Below are positions 32,240 through 39,300 of a stretch of 39,300 nt of DNA, piece after piece (positions within the stretch are counted from its first letter, which is position 1; each line of letters begins with the position of its first letter). Source of the stretch: Bacillota bacterium (lineage in GTDB: Bacteria > Bacillota > Clostridia > Lachnospirales > Lachnospiraceae). The translations under genes were made by a program, and so were the position numbers. A model generated the notes under the pieces. The model was not told where the DNA came from. It saw only the letters and a list, made by a program, of their open reading frames with translations, and made no database searches. Where the stretch lies: contig JAEZPG010000104.1 in assembly GCA_023413555.1 (NCBI GenBank), positions 1-39,300 on the forward strand, written 5' to 3'.

Positions 32240-33325
32240 ATGAAGACTTTGGAAGAAATGGTACAAGTAATTGGTACCTATGAGGGGGAACCAATTACTA
32301 TTATGGAAGTATGCGGAACTCACACAGGAGCGATTGCGGCAATGGGAATAAGGAGTCTGCTATCAGACAAAATATCCCTTGTATCTGGTCCGGGATGTCC
32401 TGTATGTGTGACAAGGCCGGAATATATTGATACCTTATGCAATCTGGCGAAAAGGAACAATACTTGTGTAGTATCCTTTGGTGATATGCTAAGAGTACCC
32501 GGAACAACCCAATGTCTGAAAGAAGTCATGGCAGAGGGCGGTAATGTTGCCATGGTGTATTCTCCTTTTGATTGTTTGACATTGGCCATGGAACATCCTA
32601 AGATTACCTATGTGTTTGCTGCAGTTGGATTTGAAACAACTACGCCAATCTATGCCATGATTTTAAAAGAGGTAATAGAAAAAAAGATAACGAATCTTAA
32701 ACTACAGACTGCCTTAAAAACCATGCCGGAAGCGATTGGATATATATGCAAAGAGAATACGAGAATTGCAGGGTTTATTGCACCTGGCCACGTATGTACT
32801 ATTACTGGGACTAAAGAGTATGTGGCTCTGGCAAAAACCTATGGAATGCCCTTTGTTGTAGCGGGGTTTAATGTGGAGCAGATTGTATCGGCCTTGTATC
32901 TGTTGGTAAAGCTTAAGGGCACGAATAAGGTAATCAATCTGTATCAGGAGGTTGTGACAGAAGACGGCAATGAGATTGCTAAAAGTCTGGTGGCTAAGTA
33001 TTTTGAACCATGTGATACTGTTTGGAGAGGAATCGGAATCATACCAGGTTCTGGGCTTAAGATTCGAGACGAGTATAAGCAATTTACGGTAGAACAAGAA
33101 GTAAAGGAAATTACTGATATGGATAAACAGAAAAATACGAAGGAAGAAATGGCGAGAAAGGCACAGGAATCGGTATGTATCTGTCATCAAATTCTACTTG
33201 GAAAAGCACTGCCGACAGATTGTCTACTATATAAACGGGGTGACTGTACGCCAGAGCATCCTGTAGGTGCGTGTATGGTATCTAATGAGGGAACCTGTAA
33301 TTGTTACAAGAGAGGTGGAAGGTAA
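32240..33325 (+). CDS. hypD: Fe-S scaffold protein HypD
   Basis: The 361-residue protein assembles the Fe(CN)2CO centre with HypC. Conserved motifs are EVCGTHTGA (about 24-32), GPGCPVCVT (about 51-59), GFETTTP (about 133-139) and the C-terminal [4Fe-4S] region with CICHQILLG and CGTHT-linked cysteines up to CNCYKRGG. GTGAGG six bases ahead supports ATG 32240; a GTG four codons earlier also opens the frame. The hypE ATG follows its stop with no gap. Confidence 0.95.
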   Translation: MKTLEEMVQVIGTYEGEPITIMEVCGTHTGAIAAMGIRSLLSDKISLVSGPGCPVCVTRPEYIDTLCNLAKRNNTCVVSFGDMLRVPGTTQCLKEVMAEGGNVAMVYSPFDCLTLAMEHPKITYVFAAVGFETTTPIYAMILKEVIEKKITNLKLQTALKTMPEAIGYICKENTRIAGFIAPGHVCTITGTKEYVALAKTYGMPFVVAGFNVEQIVSALYLLVKLKGTNKVINLYQEVVTEDGNEIAKSLVAKYFEPCDTVWRGIGIIPGSGLKIRDEYKQFTVEQEVKEITDMDKQKNTKEEMARKAQESVCICHQILLGKALPTDCLLYKRGDCTPEHPVGACMVSNEGTCNCYKRGGR

Positions 33326-34306
33326 ATGATTATTACAGCAATGCACGGAAGTGGTGGAAGTGCTACCAATCAGCTTGTGACAGAAGTGTTTGCCAAACAT
33401 TTTTATAATAAGATCTTAAATAAGATGGAGGACTCTGCCGTAGTACCTTCTAGTGGAGAAATAGCAATTACTACCGATAGCTTTGTAGTGACACCTCGGT
33501 TTTTCCCTGGTGGCGATATAGGAAAACTAGCGGTATGTGGTACTGTGAATGACCTTTTAATGTCAGGGGCCATACCCAAATATCTGACCTGCGGATTTAT
33601 TATAGAGGAGGGCGCTTCCATTGAGGAACTTGAACTGATTGCAGCATCAATGGCAAGGACGGCCAGGCAGGCTGGAATTACTATAGTAGCAGGAGATACA
33701 AAGGTAATAGAAGGAAAAGGCGGCATCTATATTAATACCACGGGGGTTGGCTTTGTACCGGAGGATAGAGCACTTTCTGTGGATTCTATAGAGGAAGAGG
33801 ATGTCATTTTATTGTCGGGTACCTTAGGGGACCATCATGCCACTATATTAAGCTGCCGCATGCATATTAATAATTCAATCACCAGTGATTGCAAGGTGCT
33901 AAAGGCTGGAGTAGAAGCCTTGTTTCAGGCTGGAATAAAGATTAAGACAATGAGAGATGTGACGCGAGGTGGACTAGGAACTATATTGAATGAGTTTTGT
34001 AAAGCATCTGGTAAAGGGATAGCAATAGAGGAAGAGTTACTTCCAATTAATTCACAGGTCCAGGGCTTTTGTTCTATTCTTGGTCTGAACCCCTTGTACA
34101 TGGGCAACGAAGGTAAATTCATCGCAGTTGTGCCAAAGAATCAGGCAAAACTGGCACTTTCGGCGCTCCATGAGGTAGAGGGCTATGAAAAAGCTACCAT
34201 CATTGGCAATGTTGTATCTACGGCTGGGGTACAAATGCATACAAAACTCGGTGGAGTGATTCGCGTTGATGTGTTGCAGGGAGAGGGGCTGCCTAGAATC
34301 TGTTAG
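33326..34306 (+). CDS. hypE: Carbamoyl dehydratase HypE
   Basis: The 326-residue PurM-like protein dehydrates a thiocarbamate on its own C-terminal cysteine to thiocyanate, the donor of CN ligands. Both ends fit: an N-terminal HGSGGSATNQL and the terminal PRIC with Cys326 as last residue. Internal ATP-binding motifs include AGDTKV and MRDVTRGGLGTILNE. ATG 33326 directly follows the hypD stop and uses AGAGGTGGAAGG. It closes the hydrogenase unit; I see no hairpin terminator in the following 40 bases. Confidence 0.96.
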   Translation: MIITAMHGSGGSATNQLVTEVFAKHFYNKILNKMEDSAVVPSSGEIAITTDSFVVTPRFFPGGDIGKLAVCGTVNDLLMSGAIPKYLTCGFIIEEGASIEELELIAASMARTARQAGITIVAGDTKVIEGKGGIYINTTGVGFVPEDRALSVDSIEEEDVILLSGTLGDHHATILSCRMHINNSITSDCKVLKAGVEALFQAGIKIKTMRDVTRGGLGTILNEFCKASGKGIAIEEELLPINSQVQGFCSILGLNPLYMGNEGKFIAVVPKNQAKLALSALHEVEGYEKATIIGNVVSTAGVQMHTKLGGVIRVDVLQGEGLPRIC

Positions 34307-34309
34307 TTA

Positions 34310-34338
34310 TTGTATTCACTTTCTAACTGTGTTAAAAT
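34310..34338 (+). promoter_or_regulatory. Weak candidate promoter after hypE
   Basis: TTGTAT (34310-34315), 17 bp, TAAAAT (34333-34338) preceded by TG one base away (extended -10). It would serve the next gene, which might instead be reached by read-through from the hyp genes. Confidence 0.4.
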
Positions 34339-34379
34339 TGATATAACAAATGAAAAATACAAGTATATGGAGTGTGCTT

Positions 34380-35015
34380 ATGTATCAGAACAGTAGAAGA
34401 AATGAAATAATGGAATTACCGTGGCCAGACAGTTATTATGAACCTATTTCTGGAGATAGACGATATAAACTGTTGGAAGCAGCATTAGGAGAAGAAGATA
34501 GCGAGGAAAATAGGCTACGTTTAAAGCTTTGGGAATATCGTTATGGCAGTGTATCTCGGAATAATGGAAAACCATCGATGGACAATTTTATGAAATTATG
34601 GTTAGATTTAGAATTCTATTCCCAAAAAACTAATTCTATTTTTGGCGTTAAGAATGCTGCTAAAGAGATAAAGAGAGATATAGATAGCTTGGGATATCAA
34701 GAGATGCAGGAGTATGGTGAGTTAGGATTGACTATGCTATATCAAGAATTAGTTCAAGCTGGAAGATATTATTTTAATTTGTGTGCTTCTGATAGGAATT
34801 ATACTACAGAGCTTTTTGGAATCAAGAAAATTAGTGATGAACGGTTTGTTGATAAGATTACTGGTGATGTATATCGAGTATGTTATATGACACCAAAAGC
34901 GTTTAAATTACAGGAAGATTTGGAGATGTTTACGAAGGCAGTGACGGAAGCACTGGAGATTGAATATCCAGAACAAATCAAAAACCTAAATGCAGTAATC
35001 CAAAAAAATAATTAG
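34380..35015 (+). CDS. Conserved-looking protein of unknown function
   Basis: The 211-residue soluble, acidic protein has no signal peptide, membrane segment or recognisable motif. It is predicted largely helical, with an aromatic-rich N-terminal part (LPWPDSYYEPISGDRRYKLL) and a middle with Tyr-rich helices. The frame opens at ATG 34350, but GGAG with seven-base spacing favours ATG 34380. It lies 73 bp after hypE without an intervening terminator, so it might be transcribed with the hydrogenase genes, but nothing in the sequence ties it to hydrogenase. A terminator ends it. I do not recognise the family. Confidence 0.7.
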   Translation: MYQNSRRNEIMELPWPDSYYEPISGDRRYKLLEAALGEEDSEENRLRLKLWEYRYGSVSRNNGKPSMDNFMKLWLDLEFYSQKTNSIFGVKNAAKEIKRDIDSLGYQEMQEYGELGLTMLYQELVQAGRYYFNLCASDRNYTTELFGIKKISDERFVDKITGDVYRVCYMTPKAFKLQEDLEMFTKAVTEALEIEYPEQIKNLNAVIQKNN

Positions 35016-35026
35016 TATAGTGAGTT

Positions 35027-35060
35027 GGTTTGAGGTTTTGCGACCTTAAACCATTTTTTA
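35027..35060 (+). terminator. Terminator after the unknown gene
   Basis: A ten-base stem (35027-35036 with 35043-35052, one wobble pair) is followed by a run of six T's. Confidence 0.88.
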
Positions 35061-35235
35061 TCCCGAAAAGTAGATAATCTTAAATAAATCTTAATAGTTT
35101 CTTTTGGAGAAGTGTGCTAATATGTTTGAAACATACAATTTATGTATGAAAATGTATGTGAATAGATATGAGGGTAGAAACTATGATAGATTAACTTAAA
35201 GATGGTGTTATTATTTCTAAATAAGGAGGAGCATT

Positions 35236-35847
35236 ATGATAAAGAATATAGTATTAGATATAGGTGGTGTATTAGCAGACTTTCGATGGAAAGAATTAAT
35301 GGTAGATCTTGGGCTTTCTAAGGAGGCGATAGAACATTTGAAAAAAGAAATGATTATGTCCCCTTTATGGAATGAGTTTGATCGAGGTGTCCTTGGTCAA
35401 GACACAGTTGTAGCTATGTTTAAAGAGAATAATCCTGCTTTTGAGAATGAAATTGATTTATTCTTTCAGAACATAGAACATCTGGTGAAACAGTTTGACT
35501 ACACCAATGCATTTATCATGGAATTAAAGGAGAAGGGCTATAAGGTATATATACTATCCAATTATCCAACTTACGCCTTTTCTGTTCATGAGAAAACAAG
35601 GTTTTCTTTTCTTCCCTATATAGATGGAAAGGTGGTATCAGGTTTTGTTAAAATGATAAAACCAGATAGTGATATCTATGAGTATCTTCTTCATACATAC
35701 GATTTATTGCCAGAGGAATGCGTATTTCTTGATGATGTTCCAAAGAATATTCATACTGCGTGTGAACTTGGTATGAAGGGTATTGTATTTACTTCTTATA
35801 CACAGGCAAGAGAAGAATTAGGAAAATTAATAACGTTGACAAAATAA
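35236..35847 (+). CDS. HAD-family phosphatase (YihX-like)
   Basis: The 203-residue haloacid-dehalogenase superfamily protein (subfamily IA) has nucleophile Asp8 in LDIGGVLADF, motif II Ser in ILSNYP, motif III Lys in MIKPDSDIY and motif IV FLDD with Asp166/Asp167. The usual second Asp of the DxD motif is replaced (DIG), as in the YihX group of sugar-phosphate phosphatases that start D-x-G-x-V. A helical cap lies at about 15-85. Substrate is probably a small phosphate ester. GGAGGAG supports the start. It has no obvious operon partner; the 220-bp gap before it holds only the preceding terminator and AT-rich DNA. Confidence 0.87.
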   Translation: MIKNIVLDIGGVLADFRWKELMVDLGLSKEAIEHLKKEMIMSPLWNEFDRGVLGQDTVVAMFKENNPAFENEIDLFFQNIEHLVKQFDYTNAFIMELKEKGYKVYILSNYPTYAFSVHEKTRFSFLPYIDGKVVSGFVKMIKPDSDIYEYLLHTYDLLPEECVFLDDVPKNIHTACELGMKGIVFTSYTQAREELGKLITLTK

Positions 35848-35923
35848 GTAGTTGGTAATAGAATAACTTTAGTAAGTAAATGCGTTAAAGGGTTAAAATA
35901 CAATTTAGATAAGGGGATTCGTT

Positions 35924-37558
35924 ATGCCTATTACAGAGCTATTAGAGAGAAACAGTGAATTATACGGTAATGATATTTGTTTGGTGGAAATTAATCCAGA
36001 GGTAAAGGAACAAAGAAGGGTAACTTGGAAGGAATATGAGCTTATTGAGACCAATCCTACCACTCACTATCGAAGGGAAATATCCTGGAATGTATTTAAT
36101 GAGAAGGCCAATCGATTTGCTAACCTATTACTTGATCGAGGAGTGGTAAAGGGTGATAAGGTTGCCATTCTACTGATGAATTGTCTTGAATGGCTACCAA
36201 TCTATTTTGGGATATTAAAAACAGGTGCTTTGGCTGTACCTCTTAATTTTCGTTATACACCTGAGGAGATTGAATATTGTATCAATCTGGCGGAGGTAGA
36301 TATTCTAATCTTTGGACCGGAATTTATTGGACGAGTGGAAGAAATTGCAGATAATATTAACAAGAATAGACTTTTATTTTATGTGGGAGATGGATGCCCT
36401 TCTTTTGCCGAGGATTATACCAGTCTTACAGCGAACTGCTGTAGCCAGTCTCCTGAGATATCACTTACCGATGAGGATTATGCAGCAATTTATTTTTCTT
36501 CTGGAACAACTGGCTTCCCAAAAGCCATTTTACATAACCATGCCAGCTTGATACATTCCTGTAAGGTTGAGCAGAACCACCATGGTCAGAAAAGAGATGA
36601 TGTATTTCTATGTATACCACCTTTGTACCACACCGGTGCTAAGATGCATTGGTTTGGCAGTCTGATTTCAGGTAGCAAAGCGGTCTTATTAAGAGGAACC
36701 AAACCAGATATCATTCTGGAAACCATTTCAAAGGAAGAATGTACCATCGTTTGGTTACTGGTGCCATGGGCTCAGGATATCTTAGAGGCTATTGACAGCG
36801 GTATGGTAGATCTTAATAATTACAAATTAGATCAATGGAGACTGATGCATATTGGTGCTCAGCCTGTTCCACCTAGTTTGATTAATCACTGGAAGAAGTA
36901 TTTTCCTACTCATCAATATGATACCAACTATGGATTAAGTGAGTCTATCGGACCTGGTTGCGTACACCTTGGAATAGAGAATATACATAAAGTTGGTGCA
37001 ATCGGAACACCTGGCTATGGCTGGGAGACAAAGATTGTGGACGAGCAACATAATACTGTAGAGAAAGGTAGCATTGGAGAGCTTGCAGTTAAGGGTCCTG
37101 GAGTTATGGTTTGTTATTATAATGACGAGAAGGCAACGAAAGAAGTCTTAGAGGACGGCTGGTTATACACCGGAGATATGGCTAGAGAAGATGAGGATGG
37201 ATTTATCTTCTTAGTAGACCGTAAGAAGGATGTTATTATTAGTGGTGGAGAGAATCTGTATCCTGTTCAGATTGAAGATTTCATTCGTACGAATCCAGTG
37301 ATACATGACGTAGCAGTTATTGGACTTCCAGACGCTCGTTTAGGAGAGACTGCAGCAGCAATTATTGAGCTGAAACCTGAGACAAAGACCACAGAAGAGG
37401 ATATTATGGCATTTTGTCAGAAGCTTCCTCGGTATAAGAGACCTCATAAGATTATTTTCGCAGATATTCCTCGTAACCCTACCGGTAAGATTGAAAAGCC
37501 AAAACTTAGAAAGATGTATTGCGGAGGCAGTTTGGTAGAAGCTCAGAACAGAGGATAA
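35924..37558 (+). CDS. AMP-forming acyl-CoA synthetase / adenylate-forming ligase
   Basis: This 544-residue class I adenylate-forming enzyme activates a carboxylic acid with ATP, usually to an acyl-CoA. Motifs: P-loop-like FSSGTTGFPK (about 191-200), TNYGLSES (about 337), the hinge region YTGDM (about 415) and the C-terminal catalytic Lys in NPTGK (about 522). The N-terminal part has an extra segment: the common motif of the RRVTWKE type is followed by about 20 residues and then by a second similar one, RREISWNVFNEKANRFA. Fatty or aromatic acids are plausible substrates. AAGGGGATTC precedes ATG 35924. It is a single-gene unit. Confidence 0.9.
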   Translation: MPITELLERNSELYGNDICLVEINPEVKEQRRVTWKEYELIETNPTTHYRREISWNVFNEKANRFANLLLDRGVVKGDKVAILLMNCLEWLPIYFGILKTGALAVPLNFRYTPEEIEYCINLAEVDILIFGPEFIGRVEEIADNINKNRLLFYVGDGCPSFAEDYTSLTANCCSQSPEISLTDEDYAAIYFSSGTTGFPKAILHNHASLIHSCKVEQNHHGQKRDDVFLCIPPLYHTGAKMHWFGSLISGSKAVLLRGTKPDIILETISKEECTIVWLLVPWAQDILEAIDSGMVDLNNYKLDQWRLMHIGAQPVPPSLINHWKKYFPTHQYDTNYGLSESIGPGCVHLGIENIHKVGAIGTPGYGWETKIVDEQHNTVEKGSIGELAVKGPGVMVCYYNDEKATKEVLEDGWLYTGDMAREDEDGFIFLVDRKKDVIISGGENLYPVQIEDFIRTNPVIHDVAVIGLPDARLGETAAAIIELKPETKTTEEDIMAFCQKLPRYKRPHKIIFADIPRNPTGKIEKPKLRKMYCGGSLVEAQNRG

Positions 37559-37595
37559 TAATTTTGCAATAGCATATACGTCGTTATATTATAAT

Positions 37596-37650
37596 TTACA
37601 GGGTAAAAAACTGGCTAAAATATAGCCGTTTCTGCCCTGTAATTTGTATA
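37596..37650 (+). terminator. Long hairpin after the acyl-CoA synthetase gene
   Basis: TTACAGGG (37596-37603) pairs with CCCTGTAA (37635-37642), and inner AAAC-GGCTA pairs with TAGCC-GTTT, giving a long imperfect hairpin. The T tract after it is weak, so it is a probable terminator or an RNA-stabilising structure. Confidence 0.6.
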
Positions 37651-37682
37651 TTAAGCAAAAGCATTTTTTTATATAAAAGTAT

Positions 37683-37711
37683 TTCTTATAGGCTCATTAT
37701 TCTGTTATAAT
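37683..37711 (+). promoter_or_regulatory. Promoter of proA
   Basis: Extended -10 TGT-TATAAT (TATAAT at 37706-37711), with a partial -35, TTCTTA (37683-37688), 17 bp upstream. It lies about 80 bp before the proA ATG. Confidence 0.6.
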
Positions 37712-37792
37712 AAAGAAAGAGTAATCTCATAGTTGAATGAATAAACTATTTTAAGTATAATATGAAAAATTAGTAATAGGAGGATAAATGGT

Positions 37793-39073
37793 ATGAATAT
37801 CAGTGAGCAGGCAAGAAGAATGAAATTAGATAGTTCGAAACTTGCAGCTACTTCAAAAGAACAACGTAATAAAGCTCTTTTAGCCATATCAGAGGCACTT
37901 GTAGCTAAAAAAGAGAGTATTCTAGCTGCTAATGTAGAGGATATGGAAGCCGCTAAAGAGGCAGGAATTGCAACTCCTATCCTGAAACGGTTAAAATTTG
38001 ATAATAAGAAGCTGGAGGATGTAGTATCCGGCATTCATGAGTTAATAAATCTCCCAGATCCCGTTGGGAAGGTAGAATTTGAACGAGAGCTGGACCAGAG
38101 CTTGACACTAGTAAGAGAAACTTGTCCAATCGGTGTGATTGGTGTAATCTTTGAGGCTAGACCAGACGCCATGGTACAGATTTCCAGCCTTTGTATTAAA
38201 AGTGGTAACTGTGCCATCTTAAAGGGTGGTAGTGAGGCAATGAAAACCAATAAGGCTCTGTTTACCACCATCTTTGAAGCAGCAATCGGAGCTGGTATGC
38301 CAGAGGCATCCTTGTTCCAGGTGGAGGCCAGAGAAGATATTAATGAATTACTATCTTGCCATGAATCTGTGGATTTGATTATTCCAAGAGGATCGAATAG
38401 TTTTGTACGATACATTATGGATCATTCCAAGATTCCAGTTATGGGCCATGCTGATGGTATCTGCCATGTATATGCAGATAAGAATGCAGATATAGATAAA
38501 TCTATTGCAGTTATTGTGGATGCCAAGATACAGTATGTTGCAGTTTGTAATGCAGCAGAGACCCTTCTTGTACACGAAGCCATTGCTCCTAAGCTATTAC
38601 CACCTTTAAAGGAGGCTTTGGAGGCTAAAAATGTGGAAATCCGTGGAACAAAGGAGGTACAGGATATCATTTCTTGTCACTCTGCTGAGGAGAATGATTT
38701 TGCTACAGAATATCTGGATTATATTATTTCTATTAAGATTGTAAATAATATGGAGGAAGCCATTGACCATATTAATCGCTATGGTTCCCATCATACAGAT
38801 TGTATCTTAACAGAGGATAAAGAAGCAGCAAAGCATTTTATGATGTTAGTAGATTCTGCCGGTGTTTATCAGAATTGTTCTACCCGATTTGCGGATGGAT
38901 TTCGTTATGGCTTTGGGGCAGAAGTAGGAGTTAGTACAGGAAAGCTCCATGCAAGAGGCCCTGTTGGATTAGATGGGTTAGTTACTTACAAATATAAATT
39001 ATTTGGTGATGGACACATTGTAGCTGATTATGCAGAAGGCAGAAAACAGTTTCATTTTAAAGAAATTAGATAA
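37793..39073 (+). CDS. proA: Glutamate-5-semialdehyde dehydrogenase (gamma-glutamyl phosphate reductase)
   Basis: This 426-residue aldehyde-dehydrogenase-fold enzyme reduces gamma-glutamyl phosphate to glutamate semialdehyde with NADPH, the second step of proline synthesis. The motifs are those of ProA: GVIGVIFEARPDA, LKGGSEAMKTNKAL, catalytic Cys252 in VAVCNAAETLLVHE, and the C-terminal GFGAEVGVSTGKLHARGPVGLDGLVTYKY. AGGAGG upstream supports ATG 37793; an ATG five bases earlier is out of frame. The usual partner proB is not upstream, and the gene downstream does not look like it. Confidence 0.96.
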   Translation: MNISEQARRMKLDSSKLAATSKEQRNKALLAISEALVAKKESILAANVEDMEAAKEAGIATPILKRLKFDNKKLEDVVSGIHELINLPDPVGKVEFERELDQSLTLVRETCPIGVIGVIFEARPDAMVQISSLCIKSGNCAILKGGSEAMKTNKALFTTIFEAAIGAGMPEASLFQVEAREDINELLSCHESVDLIIPRGSNSFVRYIMDHSKIPVMGHADGICHVYADKNADIDKSIAVIVDAKIQYVAVCNAAETLLVHEAIAPKLLPPLKEALEAKNVEIRGTKEVQDIISCHSAEENDFATEYLDYIISIKIVNNMEEAIDHINRYGSHHTDCILTEDKEAAKHFMMLVDSAGVYQNCSTRFADGFRYGFGAEVGVSTGKLHARGPVGLDGLVTYKYKLFGDGHIVADYAEGRKQFHFKEIR

Positions 39074-39078
39074 ATGAA

Positions 39079-39111
39079 AAAGGCAGCTAAGATTACTTTT
39101 AGCTGCCTTTG
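39079..39111 (+). terminator. Terminator after proA
   Basis: A perfect 11-bp stem (39079-39089 with 39100-39110) is flanked by A's before and a short T run; it starts a few bases after the proA stop. Confidence 0.75.
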
Positions 39112-39187
39112 CATTAGTATCACAACAAAGGAATAAACGAAAGGAAACTAGTATCTATGGAAAGATCTTCTGGAAAAGGAGAGAACT

Positions 39188-39300
39188 ATGGGAAAAATGA
39201 TGCAGGTGAATCACCTGAACCGAGAAATATATATGGAAGATGAAATACGCTTTCATCTGCTTTCTCTGGCGGCAGAACAGGAGACAGCCAAGATGTATAC
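39188..39300 (+). CDS. Start of an unidentified gene, cut by the window edge
   Basis: AAGGAG five bases before ATG 39188 opens a frame that stays open to the window end and reads MGKMMQVNHLNREIYMEDE then IRFHLLSLAAEQETAKMY. It looks like a soluble helical N terminus; the family cannot be told from 37 residues. A competing 28-codon frame from ATG 39157 overlaps it and closes at about 39243. Confidence 0.6.
   Translation, partial: MGKMMQVNHLNREIYMEDEIRFHLLSLAAEQETAKMY

Noticed and set aside
32714..33190. 158-codon minus-strand frame in hypD
   Set aside because: It is antisense to a fully conserved hypD and rich in residues expected from reversed codons.

Overview
The window is AT-rich (the base composition of a low-GC Firmicute), has strong AGGAGG-type ribosome binding sites, sigma-A type promoters and many U-tailed hairpin terminators, and encodes proteins typical of an anaerobic Clostridia member. 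An Ech-type energy-converting [NiFe] hydrogenase next to a hyp maturation operon, plus YtrA-type GntR and YhaO/YhaN-type genes, fits a Lachnospiraceae species. The layout recalls Lachnoclostridium (Clostridium) phytofermentans, but that is an inference from memory and not a database match.

Layout. 1-466: the 3' part of a tRNA-Gly(CCC), its terminator, then a GC-rich hairpin module that ends in a second copy of the tRNA tail. 467-3985: a membrane-anchored alpha/beta esterase, a flavodoxin-like reductase divergent from an HxlR regulator, and a MATE exporter. 4151-6178: a large SPFH/flotillin-like membrane protein. 6345-10208: a two-gene operon for a YhaO (SbcD/Mre11-like) nuclease and a YhaN (Rad50-like) ATPase with a membrane hairpin inside its coiled coil. 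10304-11314: an aldo/keto reductase on the minus strand behind a perfect inverted repeat. 11315-12081: a gene-poor stretch with a decayed coding sequence. 12082-14605: a MACPF pore-forming-type lipoprotein under a consensus promoter, then a TetR regulator. 14675-15730: an RsmH-like methyltransferase outside any cell-division cluster. 15793-17773: a GntR (YtrA-like) regulator, ABC ATPase and permease operon behind a 34-bp perfect palindrome.

18055-24071 is a five-gene ABC export operon: two different periplasmic-adaptor-like (HlyD/MacA family) proteins, a MacB/FtsX permease, a small membrane-anchored protein with tandem Gly-Gln-Met-Pro repeats, and a MacB/LolD-type ATPase. The promoter region has four direct repeats at exact 11-bp spacing, which points to a two-component response regulator. 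This operon and the MACPF lipoprotein are the least conventional parts of the window.

24140-34306 is one long hydrogenase transcription unit. A perfect TTGACA-N17-TATAAT promoter leads into echABCDEF (membrane proton-pumping subunits, small and large hydrogenase subunits, 2x[4Fe-4S] ferredoxin), then hypA, hypF, hypC, hypD and hypE. hypB and a maturation endopeptidase are absent. The large subunit ends right after its final Cys motif, so a peptidase may not be needed. Together these genes would oxidise reduced ferredoxin, evolve H2 and build an ion gradient. 34380-39300: an unrecognised small protein, a HAD phosphatase, an acyl-CoA synthetase, proA, and the start of an unidentified gene cut by the window edge.
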